NCBI RefSeq assembly: GCF_014898055.3
Contig: NW_023600993.1
Location: 19,558,850-19,622,849, forward strand
DNA: 64,000 bases
Direction of reading: 5' to 3'
Source of the DNA: Talpa occidentalis
Lineage: Eukaryota; Chordata; Mammalia; Eulipotyphla; Talpidae
Part shown: positions 12,011 to 23,929 of the stretch, piece by piece
Numbering within the stretch: the first letter of the stretch is position 1
How the letters are laid out: every line of letters starts with the position of its first letter
Notes under the pieces: model-generated
Databases searched by the model: none
Seen by the model: the letters and a program-made list of their open reading frames with translations, nothing else
Told to the model about the DNA's origin: nothing
Translations under genes and position numbers: made by a program

Positions 12011-12579
12011 ACTTATGGATGGACAATTCCCTCTTTCTTATTGCCCTATAAAATGAATACAGCTGTGTTCAAGAAGAGTATTTATTGTAACATTGTTTAT
12101 GTCCCCTCCCAGTTTAATTTTCAATACCCATCAGTAAATGGCTATGTAAATTCCTTATGTGGTAAATTCATTTCAATATGAAAAAACAGTACTAAATCTA
12201 TATAAAGTGTCATCAGTAGATTTCTAATATGCATTATTGAGGACAATAAGGAAGCTTCAAAATTTTTTTTGTATAGGAGGGTACTACTTAGGCAACACTG
12301 CATAATTTCCACTAGTACTTCCCTCTTTGCACACACAAAAGTGACTCTTCTATAAAGTGATGTGCACCGCTTTGTGGATAGCCAGGTCAATATCTAGGTG
12401 AATATGGGCCGTGGATACTGGTTTCTGGATAGATAAGAAGTCTAATCTATTTCAGAATAGGAATTCCTATTTTTTAAAAGCACCAGGGAAACTATGGGAT
12501 AATTTGTAACAAGAACCTATTTCTTTGTAATCACAAATATGGTCAGAGAGGATTAGTACTGGCTGAAATGATTAATAAT
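12011..12579. other. Unassigned sequence
   Basis: No gene seen. The words cagtaaatggctatgtaaat and atttcaatatgaaaaaac (about 12131-12190) hint at an old L1 relic, but too weakly to assign. Confidence 0.4.
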
Positions 12580-12745
12580 AACCACAAATAGAGAACATTT
12601 GTTAAACATTATATTATTTATTCTATTATTTTAGTTCTGTCCATAATCCAATATGCCACATATTATTGGCCACATACAAGAAAACTGAGGCAGAGGGAGC
12701 CTACTTACGTCATCCAGGATCACATAACTAGTAAGAAATGGAATG
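12580..12745 (+). mobile_element. MIR SINE, ancient
   Basis: It contains the MIR core in sense order: a gaacatttgttaaacatta start, then acaagaaaactgaggcag (about 12676), then catccaggatcacataactagt (about 12711-12732). MIR is a placental/mammal-wide tRNA-derived SINE. Confidence 0.82.
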
Positions 12746-13110
12746 GAAAATCATTCATTAATCAGAAATTTATTTAGCACATGCTGTAGACAATGAGAAT
12801 ATGAAGAAAAGCAAGGGACAATCCCTGTTCTCAAGTTGTTCATTGTAGAGTGGGGTGGAGTAAGGGGGGGGGCATATAAACAAAGTAATAATGACTTTGC
12901 AGGTGGTAAGGGCAGCTTATGCGGGTATTTATCAAGACCATCGATGACCCAAAAAAGATGGTGATTAATTCTGCATGAGTAGATCTGGAGAGGTTTCCCA
13001 GGAAGCCTGGCGCCAAAGAGGGTGGATCAACTGAAGCCCACACAGAAAGATGGAGCAGGGCAGATAGGGCAGATCAGGTCAAGGAACAGCATTGGAATAT
13101 TGCTCACGAG
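12746..13110 (-). mobile_element. LINE-2 3'-end fragment, antisense
   Basis: The plus strand starts with tcattaatcagaaatttatt, followed by agcacatgctgtagaca and atccctgttctcaagttgtt. These match the antisense L2 3' end (attcaacaaatatttattg, then 'gagcacctactatgtgcc', then 'tccctgccctcatggag'). The following 200 bp fit the interior L2 region more loosely. Confidence 0.7.
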
Positions 13111-15820
13111 GGAAAGAATGTTCCTTTTCCATTTGTCAAACTTTCCAATGTTAATTGGAAATTGTGTCTCTCAGGGAATTAAAGCAGATACAAGAGGCAA
13201 TGATCCTAAACCAATTTAGAAATGTGCTCCTGCATCTTTGGTGCAATGACTCCTTCCAAATTGCATTAAAGGTAACCTTTCTCATGTTCACACTGAAAAA
13301 AATTCAAAGAAAAGGAAAATTTCTTTCCTAGATAGACCCTTTAGACAGCTGCAGTCTGTTTTCAGAGAACAAAATCATTAGTTTTAAACTCCAAATGGCA
13401 CAAAATTTTTATCATTTCTCTATTGAGTAGATCTCCTTGAAGAGGAAATTTCTGATCTTTTCCCAGTGGATTTGAGAAAGATTGGATAGAACTGTGATTA
13501 GGGAGTAGGAGGTAAGGTAAGGGAGAGGTGAAGATTAATTTAAGAAAAACTAGACTTTCTCAACTAAGATAATTTCAAGAGCATTAAATAAACCTTCGTC
13601 AGCAGGACTTAAAGACCATTGTATTTCTTTCATATGAAGTAATATCCCTCAGTGATGAAAATCATTTAGTAAAACACCACAAACTACTACAAGGAACAAT
13701 AGCATTTCCCTTCTTACCTTGATGTTCTGCAGAATGTTCCATGCGATAACCTTTGCCTTTTCAATACTGGAGTTAATGATTTCTAAATGACTGCCATATC
13801 ACTCTGTCCTTTTTGCCACCCTTCCTACCATTTTCTTGTTCCAACCCATCCTGTGGATGGGCCAAAACCATCTAGTGTATATAGTTGGTAGCCCACACTT
13901 GGAAAGTTTAACCTTTAAGCAAGAACAACTGAAAGGTCCAACCAGCCTATTTAAGAAAATGAGCAAGTGGTGTTTGAATTAGAGAGGCCGTCAGGGGTTG
14001 GAACGGTGTTAGACATTTTATATTACAAGAAATAAGATGTAATCCAGCTGCTAATCATTTACAAATTAGCTTTTGGTTTATTCTAAATTGTTTGTTTTGC
14101 ATAACAGAGTTGGAGCTGGCTAATGAGAGTCAGCTCCCTTCATCTTTCTGGAGCACTCTGTCCTTACTGAGATGCCTGTCAGCCAAGGAGGGGGAAATCT
14201 TCATTAAATGAGCATACAACTGATTTCCTATACAAATCATCCATAATCCACCTATAAATCGAGGTGAAATTGGCATGCTTTAAGTTCAACTGAAAAATAG
14301 TCATGAAAAAACTTAGAGAGACCAGGGAGCAGGTACGAAGATAGAGGTTATAGATTTCGTACATCCCAACCTCATGAAGATGCACATTTTTTAGACAACA
14401 TTCATAATTTGATAGCAATATTGTTGGAGACACTGAAAAAATTAATTCTACTTCTTTCATTTGAAATGACAAGCACATGTAATCATTTTTTTTAAATCCA
14501 TCACGGGATACTTTGCTTGCAAATATGGTAAATATGAGATGTGGGCAGGTTTGTACTAGTTTATCATATCTACTATTAAATGAATTGAATATGAATTAAC
14601 TACAAATTGAATATATATGTATTGGATATATAATTGAATATATAAATTGAATATAAATTACCACAAAAATTAAGTTGAAAATCAAGTGTTTCCATGATAA
14701 ATGCTATAATTTTTCCTTAATGTGGGGAATACCACGACTGATTTTAGAATGAACTGTCCTATTGTGGGGTTCTTTGGCACAAAGAGACTTGCCTGGTGTA
14801 TTCTAAGAGCTAGCAGCAGATATGGTCATGGCACCTATTGCTTTTACCATACGACATGGTGATAATGGATATTTATTGTAAAGACTGTTCTGTAATTCCT
14901 GATCCCTTCTGTTTACGTTCACCACATCCATAAGCTACGAATTCTCAGACAGGACTACAGCTTCATTTGAATTTAGGCAACATAAGAGACCAGATTTTAA
15001 AAAACATATTTACCATCTCACAGAGCTCTGATCCCATTGTGCAAAAAAGACCTGCCATGAAATGTTTTGAAACCCAAACTGTATATAACGAAGGGTCAAA
15101 TGCAGACGGCTTAGAACTTTTAGAATTCAGAGAAAGGAGGAATCCCATTAGCATCAAACAGTTTCTTGAAGATGGGGGTATTGAATTATGTTTTCAGAAG
15201 TGTTGAGAAATTGAAGTGAAACTCATTGAGAAAAAATGTATAGTAGTGATCAGAAATGAGGCATGGAAAATCATGCTGGAGACTGAGCTAAACCTCTGAA
15301 TTTCAGCTTCCAAGTCTTTGGCCCACAACACTGCCCAGAATATCCTATTTTAAAAGCTGAATCACTCTAGGCTACCTGCTGGCATTCCATCTCCTTGGAG
15401 TTGTGGCCATGAGTTCTCGACCTCTGATCAAAAAGGTTAACATTCTAATTCTCTTGAGGGGCAGCTTCCTCTTTTGTGCTGGGGTTCCATCCAGCTGGAA
15501 TTCTTAGACACTCCCTCGGTTCTTCCCTCCTACCCCAGTGTTTCCTGCTCTGCTGAATTCTTCATGCAGGTATACAAATTTGCTCTCTCCTCTCTGACGG
15601 CCAACAGCAAAGGTATCTTTAGAACCCAGCTCTGCTCTTCCTGCCTACTTTTGTGCTCTCCTTCATAGAAAAACTTCCTGAATTGATGTTTTCATTGTTT
15701 TCTCTTCTCCCTACCTGAGCCTTCTTAGCTGACTTCAGTAGACCTTTCACTGTCAGTCCTTTGAAGTTGCTCAATACAGGTATGGATGTCCTTGATATTG
15801 CCAAATCCAGTGGTCATTTG
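13111..15820. other. Unassigned, partly complex unique sequence
   Basis: No gene or named repeat. The segment 14040-14180 has a non-repetitive, balanced composition that could be a conserved non-coding element, but I see no decisive motif. The stretch 14590-14665 is a degenerate array of the word attgaatat. Confidence 0.45.
14590..14665. repeat. Degenerate aattgaatat micro-array
   Basis: The words attgaatat or attggatat recur at least five times in 75 bp (about 14583-14655), with variable spacing. It looks like slippage-derived AT-rich low complexity. Confidence 0.6.
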
Positions 15821-15837
15821 CTGTCCTGATCTTTCTT
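15821..15837. repeat. Target-site duplication of the 15.8-kb SINE, left copy
   Basis: The 17-bp word ctgtcctgatctttctt is repeated exactly at 16104-16120. Its T-rich right end next to the SINE tail fits L1 endonuclease-primed insertion on the minus strand. Confidence 0.95.
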
Positions 15838-16103
15838 TTTTTTTTTAAAGATTTATTTATTTATACAAGAACCGGGGTACAGGCCAGAAGCACAGGAGGG
15901 TGAGAGGATTCACCAGAGACAGAGTGGGGAACAAAACAGGAAGACTGATGAAATACACTGCTGAGGGGAGCAGCGGGCGAGACAGGAGGGGTCTGCTTCA
16001 CCATGTGGGATTCCTGCCGGCTGACCAGAATTGTACCTGCGCTGCAGAGGCTGCGGACAGCCTCACAATGCAGCGCTCAACCGCCTGCGCCACCAGGGAG
16101 GCC
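15838..16103 (-). mobile_element. tRNA-derived SINE, full length, antisense
   Basis: This is flanked by a perfect 17-bp target-site duplication, ctgtcctgatctttctt, at 15821-15837 and 16104-16120. On the minus strand it begins ggcctccctggtggcgcagg, with A- and B-box-like promoter words for RNA polymerase III, and ends in the (AAAT)n/poly(A) tail (plus-strand T-run from 15838). The perfect duplication marks it as a fairly recent L1-mobilised insertion. The exact family name is not known to me with certainty. A rhinolophoid-bat SINE is possible. Confidence 0.95.
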
Positions 16104-16329
16104 CTGTCCTGATCTTTCTTAACCTTTCAGTGAGTTTGGGCCCAGGGGTCACCACCAGCCTTCCTGACTTACTTAGTTTTCTTGGTTTATGTGACACCAT
16201 ATATCTGGTTATTTTTCTACTCCTTTGACCTCAGCATTTAGTGTCCTTTTCATTTAGTGTCATCTTTCATTCTCTTGTTTTGGATATGTCCAAAACAAGA
16301 GAGCAATTAAATGCTTTCTGTTTTTTGCT

Positions 16330-17180
16330 GTCTCATTTCTTAGGTGGCCTCATCAAGTTTTAGAACTTTAAATTTCTCTATACTTCTAGCCTCTCTCTTG
16401 ACTCTGAAATTTATAAATCAACTACTTATGGCATATCATCATTTACTAATAATCCCTTATTACTATCTACCTCTCATCCCACTCGCCCCCTGTCCTGGCA
16501 TAGAAGAACACCTATACCAAGGTGTTCTACCTATGTTCTACAACCAAAAGCCTAGAAGTCATTCCTTACTACCCACTTTCTCTCTCACTCATAACCCCTG
16601 AAGCATTTCCTTTTGTCTTTGCCTCCAGTGCATATCTGAAATCAGTCTGCTTTTCTTCATCCCCAAATCTACCACCGTAATACAAGCCACTATTAGCCCT
16701 CACCTCAACTACTGTAATAACCTCCTGACTGGTTTCCCTAGGCCTGACTGTTCTTGTCTCTTTACAAACTATTCTCTATGCGGCAATGATATTTTAAAAC
16801 AGAATAGATCATGTTACTCTTAAAATGTTCCAAATTAATGGCTAGTTGTACTCAGAATGAAAGCTGAGTCCCTGACTGGGTCTTATATGTGCTCAGGCTA
16901 TTCTCCAACTCCTGCCTGGCTTTCCCCTTGCTTACAATGCTCCAGCCACAGAGGCTCTCTTTCTATACCTTGAACACTCCAAATTTGTTTCTTTGAATTG
17001 ACTGATGAATATTTCAGACACACGTTTGACTCCTTCTTGTCGGATAGATGTCAGCTCATAAGTTACCACCTCCCAGATAGCTCCTCAGATGACTGCTTTT
17101 CAATTCATTCTCTGCTTGTTTCAATTTCCCAATCAACTAGTTACTGCCTCTCATACCACTTTAAAAAAATCTTCAGATGA
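16330..17180 (+). mobile_element. LINE-2 fragment, sense
   Basis: The order of words follows the 3' third of L2: a run on 'ccctcacctcaactactg' (about 16698), cctcctgactggtttcccta (about 16721), a diverged 'aatgaaagctgagtccctg' block (about 16856), cctggctttccccttgcttac (about 16916-16936), ctccagccacagaggctct (about 16940), then tcagctcataagttaccacc (about 17050) and agctcctcagatgactgc (about 17079). The element is highly diverged. Its left boundary is uncertain. Confidence 0.7.
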
Positions 17181-19466
17181 TAAGTTAAATAAGAATGAGA
17201 AAGAAGATCGATAGTGGCATATACAGAAAAGAGAAAATGAGGCTGCCACCAGCTTTGGCTTAGTTAATTTGTATTACTCGTAAGTAAATATTAAATGAAA
17301 TTTTGAGATACAATCAGACTGGTGGGCTCTCAGCTTGGAAGTAATCTTTTGAAGAAAAAAGTGTGTACAGATGTCCCTTTCTCTGGTTTCATCAATAAGT
17401 CTGAAGCTATCTGCTTCACTAATTGGAAACAAAACACTGAGGTTTTTTGCCTTTTTCAAAGAGTCAGAACATGTCTGCCACAATCTGCTGGATTCTCCAC
17501 AATTAGGGAGTAAGCCCATGGTGCCATCGGGAATTCCCCAATGCAGATGCAGTAAGATGGAAAAGTGATGGCTGCAGCATCACAAAATGTTCAAAATAAT
17601 TGAACTCATGGTACTTATAATAATTCTTATGGACCATTTGGTCAGCCCTTAAACCCTCAACAGCATGAAACATCTGTGGCAGGGACTCTAGATCCAGTTT
17701 TACTTGGTGGCCGAGTGAATTCTTGCATGGTTCGCAGGCTGAGGGAAATTGTTTACATTCAGCAAAAGCATCCTTAGAACTGACATCATTCGTGATTGTC
17801 AGAGACTGGTTTACAGATTCCTAGATGTGCTTTGTACTCTGATAGGACTTTGGAGAGTGTGGTCTGGTTGGTGCATGAGCATAGACATGGTGATTTGACT
17901 GTTGCTGCCTCTCTGTTTGACTCAGCAAGGAGAGCTAATTTTTTTTCTCACTTGGTAAAGCTTAAGGTGGAGGAGAAAAGACAGAGGTGACACCACGCAA
18001 ACAAATTGCTCAAGTATGCTACTTAAACCACTTTCTAAAACACCCAAACTCACTGGTCATAGTTGCAAAGTGGCTATACAGCTTCTGTCAAATAAGCAGG
18101 AACTGAACATTCGAAGTCAAGGAGAGAACTTGGGTGTTTCTCCTCTTTCTCCACAATGATTTTGAGTCTTTTCTCCCCATTGAAGAAAGTCAGACTAGAC
18201 ATATTTCCCCTCCTAAGATAACTAGCAAGTTAGAAATGTTAAACCAGCTCTCACAAGTCTATCTTCCTTATTTTATTTTCAGAATCTGTTTTCTTCTCTT
18301 ACTTATTTTTTGATTTCACTGCATCATGAGAAGCTGTAGATGTGCTTTCACAACAAATCTTGGAAGATTATCTCAAGCCCCATGATTGTGAAGGGTTTGA
18401 GATCCAATGTTCTGCATGATTATTTTAGCTCTTTTCCTTTTGTACCAAAAGCATTGGAATTTAAGAATCCATGGCCAAGGAAACATGTTTCTGAAATATT
18501 ATGGAAGAGACTTTAGTTTAGTTTATCAACCCTATGCCATGAATGTAGCCTGTTTCTTGTGACTCTAGTGAATCCCAGGACTTAGACACCAGGTTTTTTT
18601 GTGTGGTGGTAGTGGTTTTCAGAAATCAATTATCATGACACAATTTTAGCTTCTGTTGTCTCAATTTGAGATATCATAGATAAACCCTGCTATTAAATCA
18701 GTTAATGGCGGGAGTAATCCCTTAAGACTAATGATTTGGTTCTTGGTGAAACCTCTGACAGGTGCCAGCTGCTGTCTGTCTCCTGAAAACAATAAAAAAT
18801 AATATCTGGCCTAAAACATAATCATACCAGACACCTCAGCAGTTATGAATTCTGCTGCTGCACCCTTCAGAAGAGAGAAAAGAAAGCAGATGGGGCAAAC
18901 ACAGTTAGTATAACTGTTATTGGTCTTTAATGAACTTGTTAATTTCAACATATGGGGAATATTATGCACCTGAGGGAAGAAATCCTATATTATTAAAAAA
19001 AAAAAACAAAAAAACACAAGGTTGTTTAAAAAAATTAAAAGAAATATTATGTTAAACACTTATACAGGCATTGAACCAGGTTATTTGTGAAAAGAAGGGT
19101 GGTCACCACTATCTTATTAGAAAACATATAACAGTTGGATGCATTTTTCAATCACAAATTATTTTTTACAAGATTAAATTAAAAGGGTAAAATATTAGCA
19201 AAAATGTATACTTCCACCAATAAGTAAATGGTTAAGTAAATTTTGCAATACCTATAATCATTAAGTTTTATTTATAAGACTATAGAAACATGAAAAATAC
19301 TAATGTAATATATGCTAATACTAATTTTGTGTGTGTAGATGTGTTGAAAATAATGTATTATGTCAATTCAAAATGAAAGCAGTGTAGAAAACTGCATGTC
19401 TGAGCATATCTTTATAATGCCATCAGTTACAACACTTATATAATAAATAAGAGATATTTCTAGAAT
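17181..19466. other. Unassigned sequence
   Basis: No gene recognised. Overlapping short frames at 17274-17568 on both strands are not supported by any motif. The stretch 19180-19440 faintly resembles an old L1 (aagtaaatggttaagtaaat at about 19222), but I do not assign it. Confidence 0.45.
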
Positions 19467-19479
19467 AAAGAAACTGGGA

Positions 19480-19717
19480 GAGGGCCTCCCTGTTGGCCTC
19501 GGGGTTAAGTCTCAGTGTTATTACCACTACAGCCTGACTTCGATCCTCAGCCAGGGAGCTAACCCACATGGCTCAGCAGACCTCTTCTGTCTCACGCGCT
19601 GCTCCCCGCAGAAGGGTATATCAGTAGATCCGCCTGTTCTGCTCCCCACTCTGTCTTTGGTGAATCCTCTCACCCCCCACACCTCTGGCCTGTACCCCAG
19701 CTCTTGAATGCGTAAAA
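19480..19717 (+). mobile_element. tRNA-derived SINE with a variant head
   Basis: This is flanked by aaagaaactggga at 19467-19479 and 19718-19730, a 13-bp target-site duplication. The 3' two-thirds match the family tail (cccacatgg...ctctgtctttggtgaatcct...ctgtaccccagctcttga). The first 90 bp differ strongly from the other copies: it starts ggcctccctgttggcctcgg and carries a different spacer before a B-box-like cttcgatcctc. It is either a separate subfamily with another tRNA-related head or a very diverged copy. Confidence 0.88.
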
Positions 19718-19960
19718 AAAGAAACTGGGAAATATAATCCATACATTCAACAAATCTTTATATAGAAGTCATGCATTTGTTAGGATAGAGTAGGCAATAA
19801 TAAGAAATAACCCCCAAAGAGTATAGTGGTTTAACTATCACAGCCCAAAACAGATATTTGTGATTAAAGGAGGCATTGCTGAGTAGTGAACTTGGTTCCT
19901 TTTACCTCATGGCTCTGCCACCACCCAGGACCCCAGATTTTCCTCTAACTAGTACTGATA

Positions 19961-19993
19961 GGGAAGAGTACGTAAAAAGAGGGAAGAGTACGT
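19961..19993. repeat. 20-bp tandem duplication
   Basis: The word gggaagagtacgt occurs at 19961-19973 and 19981-19993, a period of 20 bp. It looks like a recent slippage or microhomology duplication. Confidence 0.85.
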
Positions 19994-20169
19994 TTTCAGC
20001 ATGTTTCTGAAAACTCTTGGCCTAATACATGTCATTTGTCACATGCCATTGGTGTCAGTTTGTTAGATGGCCCTATTTAAAACAAGAGTCTGAGAAATGT
20101 AGTCCCTGGATGGGCAGTCTCCCCCTTATGTTAACACAAAGTTTTGTCACAGATTTTCCTGGAAAGTTA

Positions 20170-20260
20170 GAAAGTTCTGTTAAGCTTGAAAGAGGAGTGG
20201 CAATGAATTGGAATCCAGGTCTCCCTGACTCTACAATCTAGGGTTTTAACTACCAGGGTG
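20170..20260 (+). mobile_element. MIR SINE, 3' part
   Basis: The stretch gaattggaatccaggtctcc followed by ctgactctacaatctagggt and taactaccag matches the sense 3' portion of MIR (gattcgaacccaggtctgtc, then ctccaaagcccatgct). It is short and diverged. Confidence 0.65.
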
Positions 20261-21999
20261 TTTTGGACTAAGAATAATAGGCATTTACAAATGGGTTTTG
20301 ACAAAGCACTTCTAAGCCAATAGCTTTAATGCCTTAGGAGATTTATGTTATCCACTAGAAACCCTGGGTTGGCAACTGAGCTTTCTGAGTGACACACTTC
20401 CCCAGCTCCTTAGCAGTGCAAGGCACCAGTGAGTCCTCCCCAGAGCCCTTCGGTGGGTACCATAATGGAAGATGCTGCCACCTTGTTAAGTGAAATCATT
20501 ACAGCTTTGGGGGCCAAGATCTCATGCAAAGAAATAAGGAACCACTCTTTAGGAGTAGAAATCATTGCAATAATGATTGAATGTGAGCTACAAGTCATTA
20601 CCTTGTCTTATTAGTAGCACTTCAACCTTTCCTGAAAGCCAACATGCAGAATTCCTTTACTCAGTTGAAGAACTACCCAGGGGTACTTGATGTTTGATTT
20701 CAAGAACAAAGATGTTTCTCCTGAGACCCTATGTTAGAAGTAAGACATGTAGATAGTTCCTCACTGTTTTTTTTTTCACCTCCAAGATGTTGTTATTAAA
20801 GTCAAGAATTTAAAAGTGCAATCTTATAATTAAGGAAGAGGTAGTTTCTATTGATCACTGCCAAATCTTTTGGAAACATTAGCAGAATGCTGCTGCCAAT
20901 GGCGCTAACAGTCCACAGTTACACTGTTGTTGCTTCTGAACTAGAAGACTTTTGCACACATAATTTTATTTGTTCATGGAGACTCTGGCACTGGTGACAC
21001 TCTTATGGCTGTCAAAATCACAGTCTAGGTTTCTGCTAGTTTCCCATTGTGATCTCTCAGACTCTAATTAGCCCTGTAATCCCTCAGGTATCTGTCTAAT
21101 ATATCTTCTTTCAGTTAAGTGATCCAGAGGTGGATTCTGTTGCTTTTAATTAAGAACATAATAATGTATATTCAAATGCTATTGGTGACAAGTAACATGA
21201 ACCCCAAACTTCAACTGGCTTAGACAAAAGACAATGTAAGATCTCCCAAAAAAGAAAGCAGAGGCTTCGGAGTAATTTTCCCTTCTATGTAGAATGACCC
21301 AACCCATTATTGCCCAAATAGTGGTGATAATACTGACTTCTCCTTAGCTTCCTTAATTTCTTAATACGCATGCACATGATGGATGCATCATAGTTGGAGT
21401 CAATATTAATAATTAAAACTCAATATGGGACACACATTCTTTGAGCGGGAAGTTGATGGATGCTGTTTTCTTTGGAAACAATAGGCTTTGATAAATCTGA
21501 TTTATACTCTTTCACTGTCTTACTTCACAGGGGAAAATGCCACTAGGGTTTAGAGTGGAAATGCTTTTTTAAAAGTCTTATACTGTTGCTTTTTCTAGTG
21601 CATTGCATTATAAAATTTCAATGTAAGAGCATATATTAAAAGTGTAGTAAAAGGATACAAATAGTCTTATAGATTCAGGAAAATTCAACTCTAACTTTTT
21701 AATTAAGCAAATATGTGTAAATGGCCCTCATTCCCCAGATCCACCCAGCAAGGGGTGTGTGGTACTATCTGATCTTTCTCTTCTTCAAGGCACTAAATGT
21801 GGCTGATTGTATTTTTCTCCTCGGGAGCCTTTCAGCAGAGAGATGGGCTTCTTTTCTTTCTGTTTCACTTTTTTAAGACCTTTGGGAAAGAAATATTTTA
21901 AAATTAAGTAAGAGCAAGAGATTGTTTTTTCTATTTTTCTAAGAGAAGGATATGCCAATTTCAATTTTGTAGGTCCCCAAACTCTGTAAAACAACGTTA
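20261..21999. other. Unassigned sequence
   Basis: No gene seen. Around 21160-21300 the words ggtgacaagtaacatgaacc and caactggcttagacaaaag resemble an old dispersed DNA-transposon-type repeat, but I cannot name it. Confidence 0.4.
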
Positions 22000-22013
22000 A
22001 AGTGTTGTTCTTT

Positions 22014-22096
22014 TTTAAAAGATTTATTTATGCATACAAGCACTAGGGTACAGGCTAAAGGTGCAGGGGATGGGGGAGGAAGGGTTCACCAGAGAC
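22014..22096 (-). mobile_element. 5'-truncated tRNA-derived SINE
   Basis: Only the tail and about 60 bp of the family's 3' part are present (plus-strand order: T-run, aaaagatttatttatgcata, cactagggtacaggct, gggttcaccagagaca). The flanks carry a perfect 14-bp target-site duplication, aagtgttgttcttt, at 22000-22013 and 22097-22110. This proves a bona fide truncated insertion rather than a decayed full copy. Confidence 0.93.
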
Positions 22097-22399
22097 AAGT
22101 GTTGTTCTTTGAAGACCAGAAGTTCTGATTGAAACCATAGAAGAATTAGATCTCACGATAGTGATACAGACCTATGGGGCAGAGAAGCAGGGTAGGATCC
22201 AATGTTGGAACCAAATAATCATTTATATTTGATTTGCAAGATAGAGTGATTTTATATTCTCCAGTGTGTTTTGCCTAAGATATGGGTAAAATCTACTTTA
22301 AAATATTATTAAATATCATTAAAATCTGAGATGTGACATGATCCTCAAAGGTACTCAGTGTTCCAGAAAACTAATGCTGCTTAAAAAAAAATACTGCCA

Positions 22400-22990
22400 A
22401 TGAAACAAAAGTGTATAATTTACTCAACAATAATTGAAAACTGCAGGCTTTTCCAAAGCTGATTGCTCCTTTTCTAATTTATTATTTATGCCAACTAAGA
22501 TAATTATCAGATATGTGACAGAGAGGATGTATACTTTATTTTTTTTTTTTGACTGGAAAAGAAAGCATAAAGTGCATTGTTCCTTAAACAATAGAATTCT
22601 TTTTGTCTAACAAGTGCACAGTTCACCAGAAAATGTCCATCTGCTACTATTAAGTTGGCCTTGCACTAAGCAACTTTGAATAAATAGCATTATATATCAT
22701 TAATTTAGACTAAATGTGGATGTGAGTGCTTATTTATAAGCAATTGGTTTCACTCTAATCAAGGAGATGAAAAAATACCTTAATTAATGGAAAAGGTTCA
22801 AAGGAGTGACCAGGGCATTCGAGGTCACAGAAATCACATGACAAATTGTAATGGGAGACGTTTTAATGGAAACCTTTATTTGGCACTAACATTTTCTCCA
22901 ATTAACAGCAGTCACTTTCCACCTATTCAGCGGAGCTTTCAATTTTATTACGCATTGACCTCTTCTATCCATTTAACTGTATGAAAGTAC
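22400..22990. promoter_or_regulatory. Candidate conserved non-coding element
   Basis: About 600 bp of non-repetitive, complex sequence with homeodomain-type words: aattaatgg (about 22782), tcattaatttag (about 22697) and ccaattaacag (about 22900). It also has phrases such as aaagctgattgctccttttc (about 22457) and caagtgcacag (about 22612). No open frame of coding type and no repeat family fits. The regulatory role is inference from texture only, and no conservation data were available. Confidence 0.35.
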
Positions 22991-23514
22991 AAGGATTCGG
23001 AAATTTTAACTTCATGCTGACATCCCCAAAATGAACAGAATCATTTTAAAATTTAAAATGCTACAATATATTATCCAGAAGGCACATATAATTGTTGTTC
23101 ATTATCAACCTAATGAATAAGGTGTAACGTGATGTGTGGTGTCACTGTTTCCTGAAATGCATTAGAGAGTCTTAGGAGCAGACATTTTAAGGAATTGGAT
23201 TTATTTAAAAAGGAGAGTTCAAGGAGATGATTTTGTAAACTCTTACTATGGCACATTGGGAAAGCAGGACAAACCTTGCAAGTGGCTGCTAATCTCTCTG
23301 ATATTTTCAGAAAAAGTTTGAAAAAGATAATCCCTCAACTAGCTCTCTACCGGCCAGGAATTTCTTCATGTGTTTATCCATTTGATTTTTAAAAGTTATT
23401 TCAGTTTCTTACCTGTTTCTTATTATAGAGGGCATTCTTCATCAGAGTTTCAACCAGAAATAGTTTACATATATAATATTCTTCTTAAATATTTTCTTGT
23501 CACTTATTTTCTTT
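22991..23514. other. Unassigned sequence
   Basis: No gene or named repeat could be supported in this AT-rich stretch. Confidence 0.4.
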
Positions 23515-23650
23515 CTACCATAATCCTATAATTCAAAATTATTATTTCCATTTTATAATTGCAAAGACTGAGACTCAAGATGACTGGGAGTTATTGTCAG
23601 AAGCCTGACATGAATACTCAAGTCTTCTAGCTCTGGACCAGGTGGCCTTC
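23515..23650 (+). mobile_element. MIR SINE, ancient
   Basis: The sense MIR core is visible: tattatttccattttataatt (about 23541-23561), aaagactgagactcaaga (about 23563) and a diverged gaatactcaagtcttctagc end (about 23611). High divergence. Confidence 0.72.
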
Positions 23651-23929
23651 TCCCCAGAAGCCATAGTCAGAGCCTCTTCACATGAAATTTGAACCTGGTC
23701 CAAAGGGTAAGTGAGCACAAGAAGCAAAAAGAGAAGGGAGGGGAATTGAAAGGATAGAGAGCAGAGAGGTGGGGTCTGAGGAAGGAAGATAAACTTGATT
23801 CCCATTTGAGTCACCAGCTGTCCCTTTGTTTGAATTTGTGGTGATTATTACCCCTTCAGGAAAAACTCATTTTTTTTTTGGCCTTTTGTTTACAATTCCC
23901 CAAAATTATAAGTTGAAATCTTAACTTTT

